Below are positions 1-8,317 of a stretch of 64,000 nucleotides of DNA, piece by piece. The position numbers and the translations under genes are program-made. The number at the start of each line of letters is the position of its first letter. The stretch's first letter is position 1. The DNA comes from Novosphingobium sp. FKTRR1 (GTDB taxonomy: Bacteria > Pseudomonadota > Alphaproteobacteria > Sphingomonadales > Sphingomonadaceae), in contig NZ_JAIZDA010000003.1 in assembly GCF_020404405.1 (NCBI RefSeq), positions 1-64,000 of the forward strand, in the 5' to 3' direction. Under the pieces are notes generated by a model. That model was not told where the DNA came from and ran no database searches. It was given only the letters and a program-made list of their open reading frames with translations.

Positions 1-1
1 C

Positions 2-106
2 CTCGCCAAAGACTGGGAACGCTCCATCGAGAGCTCGACCGCGTGGGCGAATATCGCTTCTATCCGGATGCTAACCCGCAGAATTGCGCGACTTTCAGCC
101 GCATGA
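2..106 (+). pseudogene. IS5-family transposase, C-terminal remnant
   Basis: Reading frame 2 is open from the left edge of the window to a TGA at 104-106. It reads LAKDWERSIESS then ASIRMLTRRIARL, a pattern typical of the C terminus of IS5-family DDE transposases. The catalytic part lies outside the window, so I cannot tell whether the gene is complete to the left. The same frame continues after the stop as QTFESGS and then a second stop that runs into the inverted repeat starting at 128. The assignment rests on pattern recognition of a short fragment. Confidence 0.6.
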
Positions 107-127
107 CAGACTTTTGAATCGGGCTCT

Positions 128-322
128 TAGGTCGTAAACTCATAAATCGCGCCGTTCGGGTGTCCCTTCGGGATTTACCTCGCGGTGAACTTCGTTTGAC
201 CAAAACGGCCCATTGCAGCGTCGGAAAGGCTTGAGATATCGACATATCCCTGCGCATTCCTTCCTTGCACTGAGCCGTTTTGCTTCAAACCTCGATATCT
301 CGATTTATGAGTTTACGACCTA
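128..322. mobile_element. 195-bp element with 22-bp perfect terminal inverted repeats
   Basis: Positions 128-149 and 301-322 are exact reverse complements (22 bp), each arm having TA at its outer edge. The 151-bp core has no convincing gene; a short minus-strand frame through it looks incidental. The left arm directly follows the IS5 transposase tail. The element is therefore either a MITE-like non-autonomous unit or terminal sequence of the IS itself. The sequence alone does not decide which. Confidence 0.6.
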
Positions 323-667
323 ATTCAGGCCGATGCAGAGCGCGATCTTGTATTCGGCTATCAGGATTATGCCGATACCATAGCGGGCATAGCCAGCTTT
401 CGCAGGCCTGCAGATGCTTGATGCGCAGGCGCTACAAGCGATAGCTTGCGCGTACTGGTCAGAGCAGGCGACTTACCTTGCGCTTATTCGTCAGAACATG
501 ATGGCCACGATGCGTCGGCCCGTTCTGTTGAAGTGACGCGGTCCTTTAGGCGGGCGGCGTTGTCAGGGCGAGTGTCGACGGTGAAATCTCGAATACCTCA
601 GGCGCCGTCCGTTCAGGGAATGGCAGCGGTCGGAACGGCGGGGCTATGGATCGAGTGCGGATTCTGG
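323..667. other. No convincing gene; short frames only
   Basis: This 345-bp stretch lies between the inverted-repeat element and the 3' end of the polymerase-like gene on the minus strand. A plus-strand frame runs 323-421 (33 codons, no start). It ends ADTIAGIASFRRPADA, faintly like the C terminus of an enoyl-CoA hydratase, but too short to call. A second frame, 414-536, begins with ATG and has 40 codons; I do not recognise it. Both may be decayed genes interrupted by the insertion. Confidence 0.4.
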
Positions 668-2200
668 TCAGGCGGCCTGCAAGGCGGGGGATGGATCAGG
701 GGGCGGGGGCGTAAAATTGGGCACGGGCAGATCGTCGAGCGAAGAGAATGCCGGGACCGCATCGCGCAGCAGCAGCGGAGCAGGTCCGCGCGCTACGACC
801 CATCGCACCGGCTTGATCCGCAGCGCAAGCGCAGCCCCGGTCAGGATGGCAAAGTCTGTGCCCGGATCGCATCCCGGCAAGGCCAGAGCGCTGACGAACA
901 ACGATTGCACCAGAGCCCAGGCGCATGCCGCACCGGTGGCCAGTGTCGGATCCTGAACCGATGCATATGTCGAATGGCGCAAAGGTTTGAACGCACGGAC
1001 GAAATGTAGGGTCAGTGTGATGGCGCCGACCACACCCGTACAGCCCAACACGGCGGTGACCAGACTTGAAGAGCGGAAACTGCCGGGCCCGATGCCGATA
1101 CCACCGCTGACCCAGAATGCGCTGATTCCCTGCATCGCCCAAAAACGCCGCTGTGTGCCCGACGTCGAGCCGGATTTGTCGATTGTCATGTGCTTGACCA
1201 GATCGATGAACTGGTCGGCGAAGAGGGGGTGTACCGCCAGCACAACACCTACCAGAATAGTCATGGCGAGTGCCGCTGCCGCCATCCACAAGGCGCGATC
1301 AAGCGATACCGCGCCCGGAAAAACCATCGCGCGGGTGATCAGCAGGATCGCATAAAACGGCAAACCGACGTAGGCGAGGCTCGACGTGCTGAATACGAGC
1401 GCTGCCAGCAATGCCAGCGCGGCGGGGAAGGTGAACCGCGTCTCGATCCGGCGCATCCAGCATTCGAAAACGAACACGAACCAGACCATGGCGAATGCGG
1501 CATAACCCGATGCTTCGGGCCAGATCCCGGTCATCCGGACAAAACCCTGATAGGCATTGTCGAGCTGGGCATAGCTGGCATTGCGGAACATCATCAGACC
1601 AGCATCGATCGGCGTGTTCTTGCCCACCACCGACAGGAAACCAAGCGCGCTGTGGATCATTCCGACGATCGCCATTGTCCGTATCAGAGTGACGCGTCCA
1701 CGCTCGTTCGAACAAACGATGTGGGCGGCCATTGCCACCAGCAATGTGCCGCACAGGTAGATCGACGTGGTGATGTTCTGCGTTGTGAATTTCAGCGGGC
1801 GGGTAGCGAAAAGATAAGCTTCGAAACTGCTGTAGCGGACTTCGGTCCGGCCGCGCAGCGGTGTCACGTCGATCATCCCGGCAAAGATGCGCGGGGCGAC
1901 ATAGGCAAGGACTACGCCATAGAACACGTAACTTGCCAGCCAGACATTGGCGCGCGCGGCGCGGCCGATCGCCGCCATCTGGCCGGCCCCCGGAACGAAC
2001 AGGCGCATTGCCATGAAGACCAGTGCAAATTGCACCGGCGGGATCGATGAGCCTGTGCCCAGAGCCGGCAAGGTGACCGCAGCCGAGCCGCCGAACAAAG
2101 CGGACACCAGCAGAAAACCGAACATGGCTTCGATCGTGCCGCCAAGGAACAGCGACAGCCCCAGCAATGTCTGGACTGCGCCAATGAATGTCAGAATCAT
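668..2200 (-). CDS. O-antigen polymerase/ligase-like membrane protein (Wzy/WaaL type)
   Basis: A 510-residue polytopic inner-membrane protein with about ten or more hydrophobic segments, beginning with MILTFIGAVQTLLGLSLFLG. It has a long hydrophilic loop around residues 345-375 before a GIGIGPGSFRSSS segment, the layout expected of the O-antigen ligase/polymerase superfamily. Such proteins polymerise or transfer undecaprenyl-linked repeat units on the periplasmic side. It is the third gene of a minus-strand run after the Wzc-like kinase and the acetyltransferase, 64 bp downstream of the latter. A GAGGAA ribosome binding site lies about 9 bases before the ATG at 2200. The proline-rich tail (FTPPPPDPSPALQAA) is probably cytoplasmic. 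Whether it is polymerase or ligase cannot be told from sequence. Confidence 0.8.
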   Translation of the reverse strand: MILTFIGAVQTLLGLSLFLGGTIEAMFGFLLVSALFGGSAAVTLPALGTGSSIPPVQFALVFMAMRLFVPGAGQMAAIGRAARANVWLASYVFYGVVLAYVAPRIFAGMIDVTPLRGRTEVRYSSFEAYLFATRPLKFTTQNITTSIYLCGTLLVAMAAHIVCSNERGRVTLIRTMAIVGMIHSALGFLSVVGKNTPIDAGLMMFRNASYAQLDNAYQGFVRMTGIWPEASGYAAFAMVWFVFVFECWMRRIETRFTFPAALALLAALVFSTSSLAYVGLPFYAILLITRAMVFPGAVSLDRALWMAAAALAMTILVGVVLAVHPLFADQFIDLVKHMTIDKSGSTSGTQRRFWAMQGISAFWVSGGIGIGPGSFRSSSLVTAVLGCTGVVGAITLTLHFVRAFKPLRHSTYASVQDPTLATGAACAWALVQSLFVSALALPGCDPGTDFAILTGAALALRIKPVRWVVARGPAPLLLRDAVPAFSSLDDLPVPNFTPPPPDPSPALQAA

Positions 2201-2264
2201 GATGGAGTTCCTCGCCGAGGCCAGCTCTCTGGTCGTCTTGATCCGTGATTGCTGTCCGCTTGCC

Positions 2265-2849
2265 TCACGGCCGGACGAACTTGTCCGACGCGCGCACCGG
2301 CTTCACGAAGGTTGCCGGATTGCCGCGCCAAAACCCGTCGGCTAGGTTGTCATCGAACATGACCGATCCCGCCGCGACAATGGTGTTGTCGTCAATGGTG
2401 GCGCCGGGCAGGACTATTGCGCCACGCCCCGGCCAGACATTGCGCCAAAGCGGGATCGACACCTGATACAGCGCATCATGTTCGCGCATAGACGGATGCC
2501 TGGTGTTTGCGAGCTTGCGACTGGTTTTCGGCCGATGTTGGTGGCCGAAGGTTCTCCGATGGCGCCAGATAGGCTCGCCCGTCGACCTGAGGACGGTCCG
2601 TTCACCGATCGAGGCCGAGACGCCATGCGCCAGCTCCAGACGGACCAGGGTTGGTCCGCATGGCAGATCGACCCCGCAAGCGGTGAACAGCTTGTCAGCG
2701 CGCTTGTTTGTCGGAAACCGACAGCCGTGGATGGCAAAACGCCGACCAGCGCGCGTTCCGCGAAGTCGCATGCGCAAGGAGGCTCGAAGGGTGACCAGAT
2801 TGGCCACGGGTTGCAGGAGGGGCCCGCAACGGTTCCGCGCCGTTAGCAT
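2265..2849 (-). CDS. Hexapeptide-repeat acetyltransferase, EPS cluster (irregular fold)
   Basis: About 194 residues from an ATG at 2849 (AGGAG three bases upstream). A longer frame reaching 2912 would overlap the kinase gene. The C-terminal third is a clear left-handed beta-helix acyltransferase: WRNVW, GAIVLPGATIDDNTIVAAGS and WRGNPATFVKP match the family's last coils. ASIGERTVL around residue 80 fits an earlier coil. The middle (RHRRTFGHQHRPKTSRK) does not follow the hexapeptide rhythm, so the gene may carry compensating indels or be diverged. In this context it would O-acetylate an exopolysaccharide sugar. It lies between the Wzc-like kinase and the polymerase-like gene on the same strand, so co-transcription is likely. 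Confidence 0.65.
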   Translation of the reverse strand: MLTARNRCGPLLQPVANLVTLRASLRMRLRGTRAGRRFAIHGCRFPTNKRADKLFTACGVDLPCGPTLVRLELAHGVSASIGERTVLRSTGEPIWRHRRTFGHQHRPKTSRKLANTRHPSMREHDALYQVSIPLWRNVWPGRGAIVLPGATIDDNTIVAAGSVMFDDNLADGFWRGNPATFVKPVRASDKFVRP

Positions 2850-2908
2850 AGGCTCCTGCTGTCTCCCGCGGCTGGCTGCCAGCTCGGCCAGCGGCAGAGC
2901 CCGCCCTT

Positions 2909-5086
2909 TCACGCGTAGTACCCCTTGTACGAATGATAGAAGGCATCGTCGCCGTAGCCGAAGCGCGCCTGCTTGCGCATGTTGACGCGGGTCAGGGCCA
3001 CGCCCGCCAGTTGGACGCGGTCATCAGGCAGAAGTCGCAAGGCGGATCGCAAGGCAGCTTCGGGTGTCTTGCGCCAGCGCACGAGGACGAGCGCGGCATC
3101 AACCTTGCCCAGCACAAGCCGTGCATCCGCGATCGGCAGAACCGGTGCGGTGTCGATCAGGACCGCATGGAACCGGCTGCGCGCCAGATCGAGCAGTCGA
3201 TCCATTTCCTCGCCAGTCAACAGTTCGGGCGCATCGGCTACGTCCGCTGCGAGCGGCAGGATCGACAGGCCGGTTGCCGGATCGATCACCAGCGCTTCAT
3301 CCAGCGTCGCTGTTCCGCGCAAGACTTCCATCAGGCCGGGGCGCGATTCGTCACCGCGCAGAAAGCGGCTGACGCCTTGGCGGCGCACGTCGCCATCGAT
3401 CAGCAGCACGTCATCCCCGGCCGCGGCCATCGATCGGGCGAGGCAGATCGCCGTGGTCGTCTTGCCCTCATCGGGCAGCGCTGATGTAACCGCGATGATC
3501 CGTGCCATCGTAGTGTTCATGGCAATCGATGCACGTAACGATCGGAAGCTTTCGGTGAATGCCGAGCGCGGGTCTTCGAGCAGAGCGGTGGCTGGAACTT
3601 TGGTCCCCCCTTTGCGCATGACCGATTCGAGAGCGGGGATCGAACCCAGGTAACGAACCCCCAAACGCTGCTCGATATCGTCGCCCGTTGTCAGGCCGCT
3701 AAAGGTCATCTCGGCGGCAAAGGCGGCCGCGATGCCAAGGCCAAGGCCAAAGGCGAGCGATAGCGCCAGATTCAGGACAACGTGCGGGCTGTCGGGCTTT
3801 GTCGGAACGGCTGCAGGGTGAAGAAGATCGGCGTCTGCCGCCTCGGTCCCTTCGCGTGCGGTCAGTTCCTTGTACCGGTTGAGGTAGCTTTCATAGAGCG
3901 CGTTCGATGTCTCGGCGCGCTTTTCGAGATCCTGAAGTCCGGTTGCTGCGGCGTTGTTGGTGGCGAGCGTTCCGCGCGATTGATCGAGCGAGCCGCTGAG
4001 CGATGCGAGGCGCTGTTGCGAGACGCGCGCTCTCGCTTCCAGCGAGGACAGCACCCGCTGCGTTTCGGCTGATATCTGAGCATTGATCGCCTGCGTTGCG
4101 GCGCGCGCGCGAATGACGTCGGGGTGGAGGCTTCCATAGCGCGCTTCAAGCCCTGCAAGTTCGCTGGCAGCCTGCGATTGTTGCGCGCGCAATGCCGAGA
4201 TCCCGGCTGAAGCGGTGGTTTCACCCACGCCGCCCGCGCTGGCCCCTTGCGCCAGTTGGCGACGTGCCGCGTCAAGGCGGGCCGAGTCTTCTGCCGATTG
4301 CGCCCGCGCCTGCGCCACTTCCTGATTGTAGGCCGAGATTTCCTGTTCGGTCAGGGTGCCTTGGGTGGTGCTGAGGAGGTTGTGCGCGAAACGATAGCGT
4401 TGGACGGCCGCGGTATCGGCAAGTGCTTGTTGCCGCAACTGGTCAAGCCGCGTGGCGATAAGCATCGTGGTCCCGCGCGCCTCGTTCCGTTTCCGCGCCA
4501 GCGCGCCCTCGGTGTATTGGCGGGCAAAGGCGTTGGCGATGCGGGCTGCCTCGGCCGGGTCGGTGCTTTCAAAGGCGATGCCTATGCCATAGGTCGTGCT
4601 GATCCGCTGGACCGCGACATTCCGGCGCACGTAGTCAAACGCCGCTTCACGTGCGGCAGACGGCGTGCGGCCTGTCGCGAAGCGGGGTTGGTTTGCCAGG
4701 CCGAGGCCATCGACCACTGCCGCCATGTTGGCTTCGGACGTGACGATCGAGACTTGCGTGTCGACAAATGTCTCGTTCGGTATCCCGGGATCCGGCCGCT
4801 CGCCCGAACCGGTCGGAGCTACTTCCTGCGGCCTGCTGTTCAACGTGACTTCGGCGCGAGCGATATAGCTTGGCTTCTGCCTTGCAGTCAGGACCAATCC
4901 AGCCGCCAGCACCACAAGAAGTACCGCCAGGAACACGCCCACCCGGCGCCGGAACACGGCGGTCAGGTGTTGCAGATCGACCCGGTCTGCTGCCGGTGGC
5001 GGCACCCGCGTTTCAAAAGCGGGCGCCGAGAATGCTGCCGCACCGCTACCATATACCCCGATTGCCGTTGTTGCCGACGAGTTCAC
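2909..5086 (-). CDS. Wzc/ExoP-like polysaccharide co-polymerase with BY-kinase domain
   Basis: A 725-residue fusion of a Wzz chain-length domain and a bacterial tyrosine kinase. A transmembrane helix at about 50-67 opens the Wzz part. Residues 190-410 form a long periplasmic coiled coil. A second helix at about 434-458 is followed by the cytoplasmic kinase. That kinase has Walker A ALPDEGKTTTA (536-546), Walker A' LLIDGDVRRQ (561-570) and Walker B AVLIDTAP (641-648). The C terminus carries five tyrosines (711, 717, 720, 723, 724), the usual autophosphorylation cluster. The family works with a Wza-type channel to set polymer length and drive export. Such a channel is encoded divergently at 5630. 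This is the first gene of its strand run. Confidence 0.93.
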   Translation of the reverse strand: MNSSATTAIGVYGSGAAAFSAPAFETRVPPPAADRVDLQHLTAVFRRRVGVFLAVLLVVLAAGLVLTARQKPSYIARAEVTLNSRPQEVAPTGSGERPDPGIPNETFVDTQVSIVTSEANMAAVVDGLGLANQPRFATGRTPSAAREAAFDYVRRNVAVQRISTTYGIGIAFESTDPAEAARIANAFARQYTEGALARKRNEARGTTMLIATRLDQLRQQALADTAAVQRYRFAHNLLSTTQGTLTEQEISAYNQEVAQARAQSAEDSARLDAARRQLAQGASAGGVGETTASAGISALRAQQSQAASELAGLEARYGSLHPDVIRARAATQAINAQISAETQRVLSSLEARARVSQQRLASLSGSLDQSRGTLATNNAAATGLQDLEKRAETSNALYESYLNRYKELTAREGTEAADADLLHPAAVPTKPDSPHVVLNLALSLAFGLGLGIAAAFAAEMTFSGLTTGDDIEQRLGVRYLGSIPALESVMRKGGTKVPATALLEDPRSAFTESFRSLRASIAMNTTMARIIAVTSALPDEGKTTTAICLARSMAAAGDDVLLIDGDVRRQGVSRFLRGDESRPGLMEVLRGTATLDEALVIDPATGLSILPLAADVADAPELLTGEEMDRLLDLARSRFHAVLIDTAPVLPIADARLVLGKVDAALVLVRWRKTPEAALRSALRLLPDDRVQLAGVALTRVNMRKQARFGYGDDAFYHSYKGYYA

Positions 5087-5629
5087 CGCTACCCTCCATC
5101 GCTACCGAACTACGCCGTGGGGCGGTTTGCCCATCAAACGCGGTTCGGCTCTGGTGCCTGTTTGCCCTTACCCATCATTGGCTCGGGACTTGCCACAAGA
5201 CTAAGCGATGCGGCTTTGTGCGGAAGGCAAAGCATATCCGCTGCGGAGGCAAAAGGACGCCTCCAACACGGATCGAACGCATGGTGACCATCGCACAAAT
5301 GCACTGCCTGAAGCTGGCGGCGACTTATCGAGTTCGCCGACCGGGTGGGTTGACAGAATCTCTACCAATCTGTTGCGGCGCAATTCCGTGAGGTTTCGTA
5401 AGGTTCATGCCTGATAAGGGGGATTGCGACACCCGCGCCATGGCCGTCCCATCTTGCGCAACGCGCCGCCTGTTGTTCGCCAAAGTGGTGGGAATCTGTC
5501 CGCGGAACACCTCCAACTTGGAGTTTTCGTTACGGGGCGGCCGATTGTGCTTTGTCCTCTGCTGCATAGAATAGGGAGGACGAGATGCGGCACCGTTCTG
5601 GTGAACCGTGAAAAGCATTGGGGCGATTC
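5087..5629. promoter_or_regulatory. Divergent EPS intergenic region with palindromes
   Basis: This 543-bp region separates the Wzc-like gene (minus) and the Wza-like gene (plus) and must hold both promoters. I see no credible ORF. Two inverted repeats stand out: GGAGGC at 5245-5250 with GCCTCC at 5259-5264 (8-bp spacer), and CTCCAA at 5511-5516 with TTGGAG at 5518-5523. The second is followed by TTTT and lies about 107 bp before the Wza-like start. These could be operators. No confident -35/-10 pair was found. Confidence 0.45.
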
Positions 5630-6205
5630 ATGCGCAAATGTTTGGCGACTGCCGTCGCGACGGCACTTCTTGGTTCCAGTTTGGCTGGCTGCGCCGGTGC
5701 TGCGCCACCCCCGTTGGCGGCTGCGGATGCCGGGCAGGGCCTTGCTGGGTACCGGCTCGGAGCTGGTGACCGGTTGAGGATCACGGTCTACAACGAACCA
5801 ACCTTGACCGGGGAATACAACGTGACGCCGGGCGGTACTGTCGCCTTCCCGCTGATCGGCGCGATCGACGCGCAGGGCCGCACGATTGAGGTTGTTACGC
5901 AGGAGCTCTCTCACCGTCTGGCCGGCGGTTATGTCAATGACCCGCACGTCAGCGTCGAGGTTTTGAACTATCGACCGTTCTACATTCTGGGCGAAGTCAA
6001 CAAGCCCGGCGAATACCCCTACGCAGCGGGTTTGACGATTGAACAGGCAGTAGCCTTGGCTGGCGGCTACACCTACCGCGCCAACGAGAGCAAGGCCGTC
6101 TTGCGACGTCAGACATCTGGCGCCGAAGGCACAGTCGCTTTGCGCGGCGGGCAAGTGCCCGTGCTGCCGGGCGACACGATCCGCATCGGACAGCGCTACT
6201 TTTGA
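5630..6205 (+). CDS. Wza/GumB-like polysaccharide export lipoprotein
   Basis: A 191-residue outer-membrane-associated export protein. The start at 5630 (MRKCLATAVATALLGSS) gives a lipoprotein signal with lipobox LAGC, Cys 21 being the lipidation site; an in-frame ATG at 5618 is less fitting. A Poly_export domain follows (YRLGAGDRLRITVYNEPTL and onward), then an SLBB-like segment around FYILGEVNKPGEYPYAAGL. The length matches the short Wza relatives (GumB, ExoF type) rather than the 370-residue E. coli Wza. It would form the outer-membrane part of the export channel partnered with the Wzc-like protein encoded divergently. Confidence 0.92.
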   Translation: MRKCLATAVATALLGSSLAGCAGAAPPPLAAADAGQGLAGYRLGAGDRLRITVYNEPTLTGEYNVTPGGTVAFPLIGAIDAQGRTIEVVTQELSHRLAGGYVNDPHVSVEVLNYRPFYILGEVNKPGEYPYAAGLTIEQAVALAGGYTYRANESKAVLRRQTSGAEGTVALRGGQVPVLPGDTIRIGQRYF

Positions 6206-6464
6206 TCAGCGCTCGTCCTGCGATGCTGTTCGCGCGCTGACTGGCAGCATTCCGCTCGGAATGGCTGAAACGGACTGTAAGCGGATTTGCGCTGCCCGAC
6301 GATCGTCTGCCGGTTATCGGGTAGATGACAGGTCTGTCGACACGAGCGCAGACTGTCCGATGCTGCAGGCCTCCCTTATGCGCACATTTGAGCCGGTATT
6401 CGGCGCGGACACGAGCGAGCATGCCGAGGAAACTGTCGGCCAACTGTGAATGACCCCTAGTCTC
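6206..6464. other. Non-coding stretch between Wza-like gene and IS3 remnant
   Basis: 259 bp with no convincing gene or terminator after the Wza-like stop codon at 6203-6205. Together with the IS3 remnant and the inverted-repeat element up to 6925 it forms a 720-bp gene-poor gap in the EPS cluster. The gap was probably created by insertion and decay. Confidence 0.4.
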
Positions 6465-6640
6465 CTAGACGCGCTCTGCTTCCAAGATCTGCTGCCGATT
6501 GAACTCGGCGGGAGACAGCATCCCGTACCTGACCTGCTTGCGCACCGGATTGTAGAACATCTCGATGTAATTGAACACGTCCAGCCGAGCTTCCTCGCGG
6601 GTCTAGGCGGCGTGGACAGATTCCACGAGGCCACGGCTGG
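6465..6640 (-). pseudogene. IS3-family transposase (OrfB) C-terminal remnant
   Basis: On the minus strand, the segment from about 6604 down to the TAG at 6465-6467 translates as TREEARLDVFNYIEMFYNP, then VRKQVRYGMLSPAEF and NRQQILEAERV. This is the hallmark end of IS3-family OrfB integrases. An in-frame TAG lies immediately upstream of TREEARL, and the preceding codons (GLVESVHAA) match only a shortened version of the family's VESFFS region. The gene is therefore truncated and internally damaged. No intact partner orf or flanking terminal repeats are visible, so this is a dead relic. Confidence 0.8.
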
Positions 6641-6743
6641 AGTCAAAAGCCGTCAATTCGAGGAGGTGAGGTGATGGAATATGCCGATATTCCGAGCCGA
6701 ACCGACGCGGAAGTGGCGGCTTTTGGCCCAGCCCCTGCGGGGG

Positions 6744-6835
6744 TGCCCTGTAAAGGGCCCCAACAGCATTGCTCAGCCTTGAAAGAGGCCACTCTTCCTG
6801 CGGCTTCGCGCTTCGCTGGGGCCCTTTACAGGGCA
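6744..6835. repeat. 92-bp element with 19-bp perfect inverted repeats
   Basis: Positions 6744-6762 and 6817-6835 are exact reverse complements (19 bp, core CCTGTAAAGGGCC), separated by 54 bp. Transcribed, it would form a very stable hairpin; as DNA it resembles a tiny MITE or repeat cassette. It sits about 100 bp from the IS3 remnant and about 90 bp downstream of the cell wall hydrolase stop, so it could also act as a terminator for that minus-strand gene, although no T-run follows. Confidence 0.55.
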
Positions 6836-6925
6836 GCCGTGGCCACATGGAATTTGTCCGCGCCGCATAGGGGCTATTGAGTGCCAGCATTTGATTTCCG
6901 AACCGGGCTTACGCAAGTTGCTCGC

Positions 6926-8299
6926 CTAAAGCCAGTCTGCCAGCAGTCGCGCTGCCGAAGCGCCTTCCGGCAAGCATTGGCGATGATCGGGACGTGGGGT
7001 GCGTGCGCAATTCCACCAAACGCCTTCGGCCCCTGTTCTGCTGTCATGGACATAGAGAAAGCCAAGGCGATTGGCGCCATCGGTATGATTGAGCTCCGCC
7101 CCTGTGATGCGACCGAAAACCACGCAACGCGCTTTACCCTTGCACAACCCGAATGCACGGACGGCGTAACTGCCAGCGTAGCTTGCCAGGTCAAGCGGCA
7201 TGTCGATGTGTTCCGTCCCCGAAACGGTGGACGCTGTTGATCCGACTTGCTGTTCCCTGACCGATGCGTACCGTGTGTCGAGCTGTCTTGCCGCGGCAGT
7301 TGGGTTTGTCACAGTGGACGACATGCGCCGGGCTGCCTCCTCGTCAGCTGCTGGGCTGAAGGTCAGCGCGGTCTGGTCGTACTCCAATCTTAGCGTGTGG
7401 ACCGGCGAAAGCATGGCCAACGTCGGCTGCGTGGGCTCGTCAGCCGGGGTTCGGTTAGCTTTCAGCGCGCTGCGCGACCCCCAAAAGCCGGGCCAGCGAT
7501 AGAACAGGTGTGCGCCCACTTGCGCCAGCTTGACCAACCCGTCGCGCCAATAAGGCACTACATAGTCGGCGTGATAGTGTGTGGCGAGACCGACATCACG
7601 TGCGACCGCCCCCGTCAGCGCAGCCTGCGCAATCGCCCGCGCGCGCACCCAAGCCGATGCCGAGGGGCGTCGCGCAGACAACGAGCCGTCGCAGGTAAAA
7701 GTGAACTGGCAACCGGTCTTGCGTTCCGAACCCTGGAAAATCACACCGCAAACCGACGCTGGGAAAGCAGGGTGGCGCGCCCGGTTGAGCACGACTTGCG
7801 CCACCGCACGCTCTCCGTCGGGAGCGTCGCCCGCTTCGTACCATGCCGCCGCAGCCAGACAATCGACCGCACGGTCATGCGCGATCCCCGTAAGTGCAGC
7901 TGCAGGCCACGGCGGCGCTACGTCCGGCGAAGGATGGAATGCTACGGCCGCATTCGCGGCCTCAGCCTTTTCGCGGCTGAGCGGCCGGAGCGATACCGGG
8001 TCCGGAAGGGTCAAGAATAACGGTACTTTCTCGCTCGCGGAGGAGGGCGAGGCATGCAGATCCATTTGCTCCGCCGTATCGGAGACCGTGCGCGGTAGAT
8101 GACCGATCAGCAGGCCCGCTGCCAGAAAAAAGCCTGTTGCCATCACAATGCGGACGGTCAGATCGCGCCAGGCCGGCGGAGCCACCATCGCCCTAACCAG
8201 TTCCATCATGGACCGCGTCACGGCGAAGCGCGCGCGCTCCACGATCGAATTCCAGCCTATTGCCGTCAGACCGGACGAGGATGCGGGAAAGGAGGCCAT
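6926..8299 (-). CDS. SleB/CwlJ-type cell wall hydrolase, membrane anchored
   Basis: 457 residues. A single transmembrane segment at about 49-66 (MATGFFLAAGLLIGHL) follows a short basic N terminus. A Hydrolase_2 (SleB-like) domain spans roughly 144-273. It contains DCLAAAAWYEAGDAPDGE, with Glu 155 the expected catalytic acid, then AVAQVVLNRARHPAFP and CQFTFTCDG. The family cleaves peptidoglycan glycan strands. The last 180 residues are not recognised. An alternative start at 8209 would remove 30 residues; neither start has a strong Shine-Dalgarno. It begins 18 bp after the outer-membrane barrel gene, so the two are probably one operon. A hydrolase here may open the murein for an envelope-spanning export complex. 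Confidence 0.85.
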   Translation of the reverse strand: MASFPASSSGLTAIGWNSIVERARFAVTRSMMELVRAMVAPPAWRDLTVRIVMATGFFLAAGLLIGHLPRTVSDTAEQMDLHASPSSASEKVPLFLTLPDPVSLRPLSREKAEAANAAVAFHPSPDVAPPWPAAALTGIAHDRAVDCLAAAAWYEAGDAPDGERAVAQVVLNRARHPAFPASVCGVIFQGSERKTGCQFTFTCDGSLSARRPSASAWVRARAIAQAALTGAVARDVGLATHYHADYVVPYWRDGLVKLAQVGAHLFYRWPGFWGSRSALKANRTPADEPTQPTLAMLSPVHTLRLEYDQTALTFSPAADEEAARRMSSTVTNPTAAARQLDTRYASVREQQVGSTASTVSGTEHIDMPLDLASYAGSYAVRAFGLCKGKARCVVFGRITGAELNHTDGANRLGFLYVHDSRTGAEGVWWNCARTPRPDHRQCLPEGASAARLLADWL

Positions 8300-8317
8300 T
8301 GCTGTCGCTTGGCGCCG

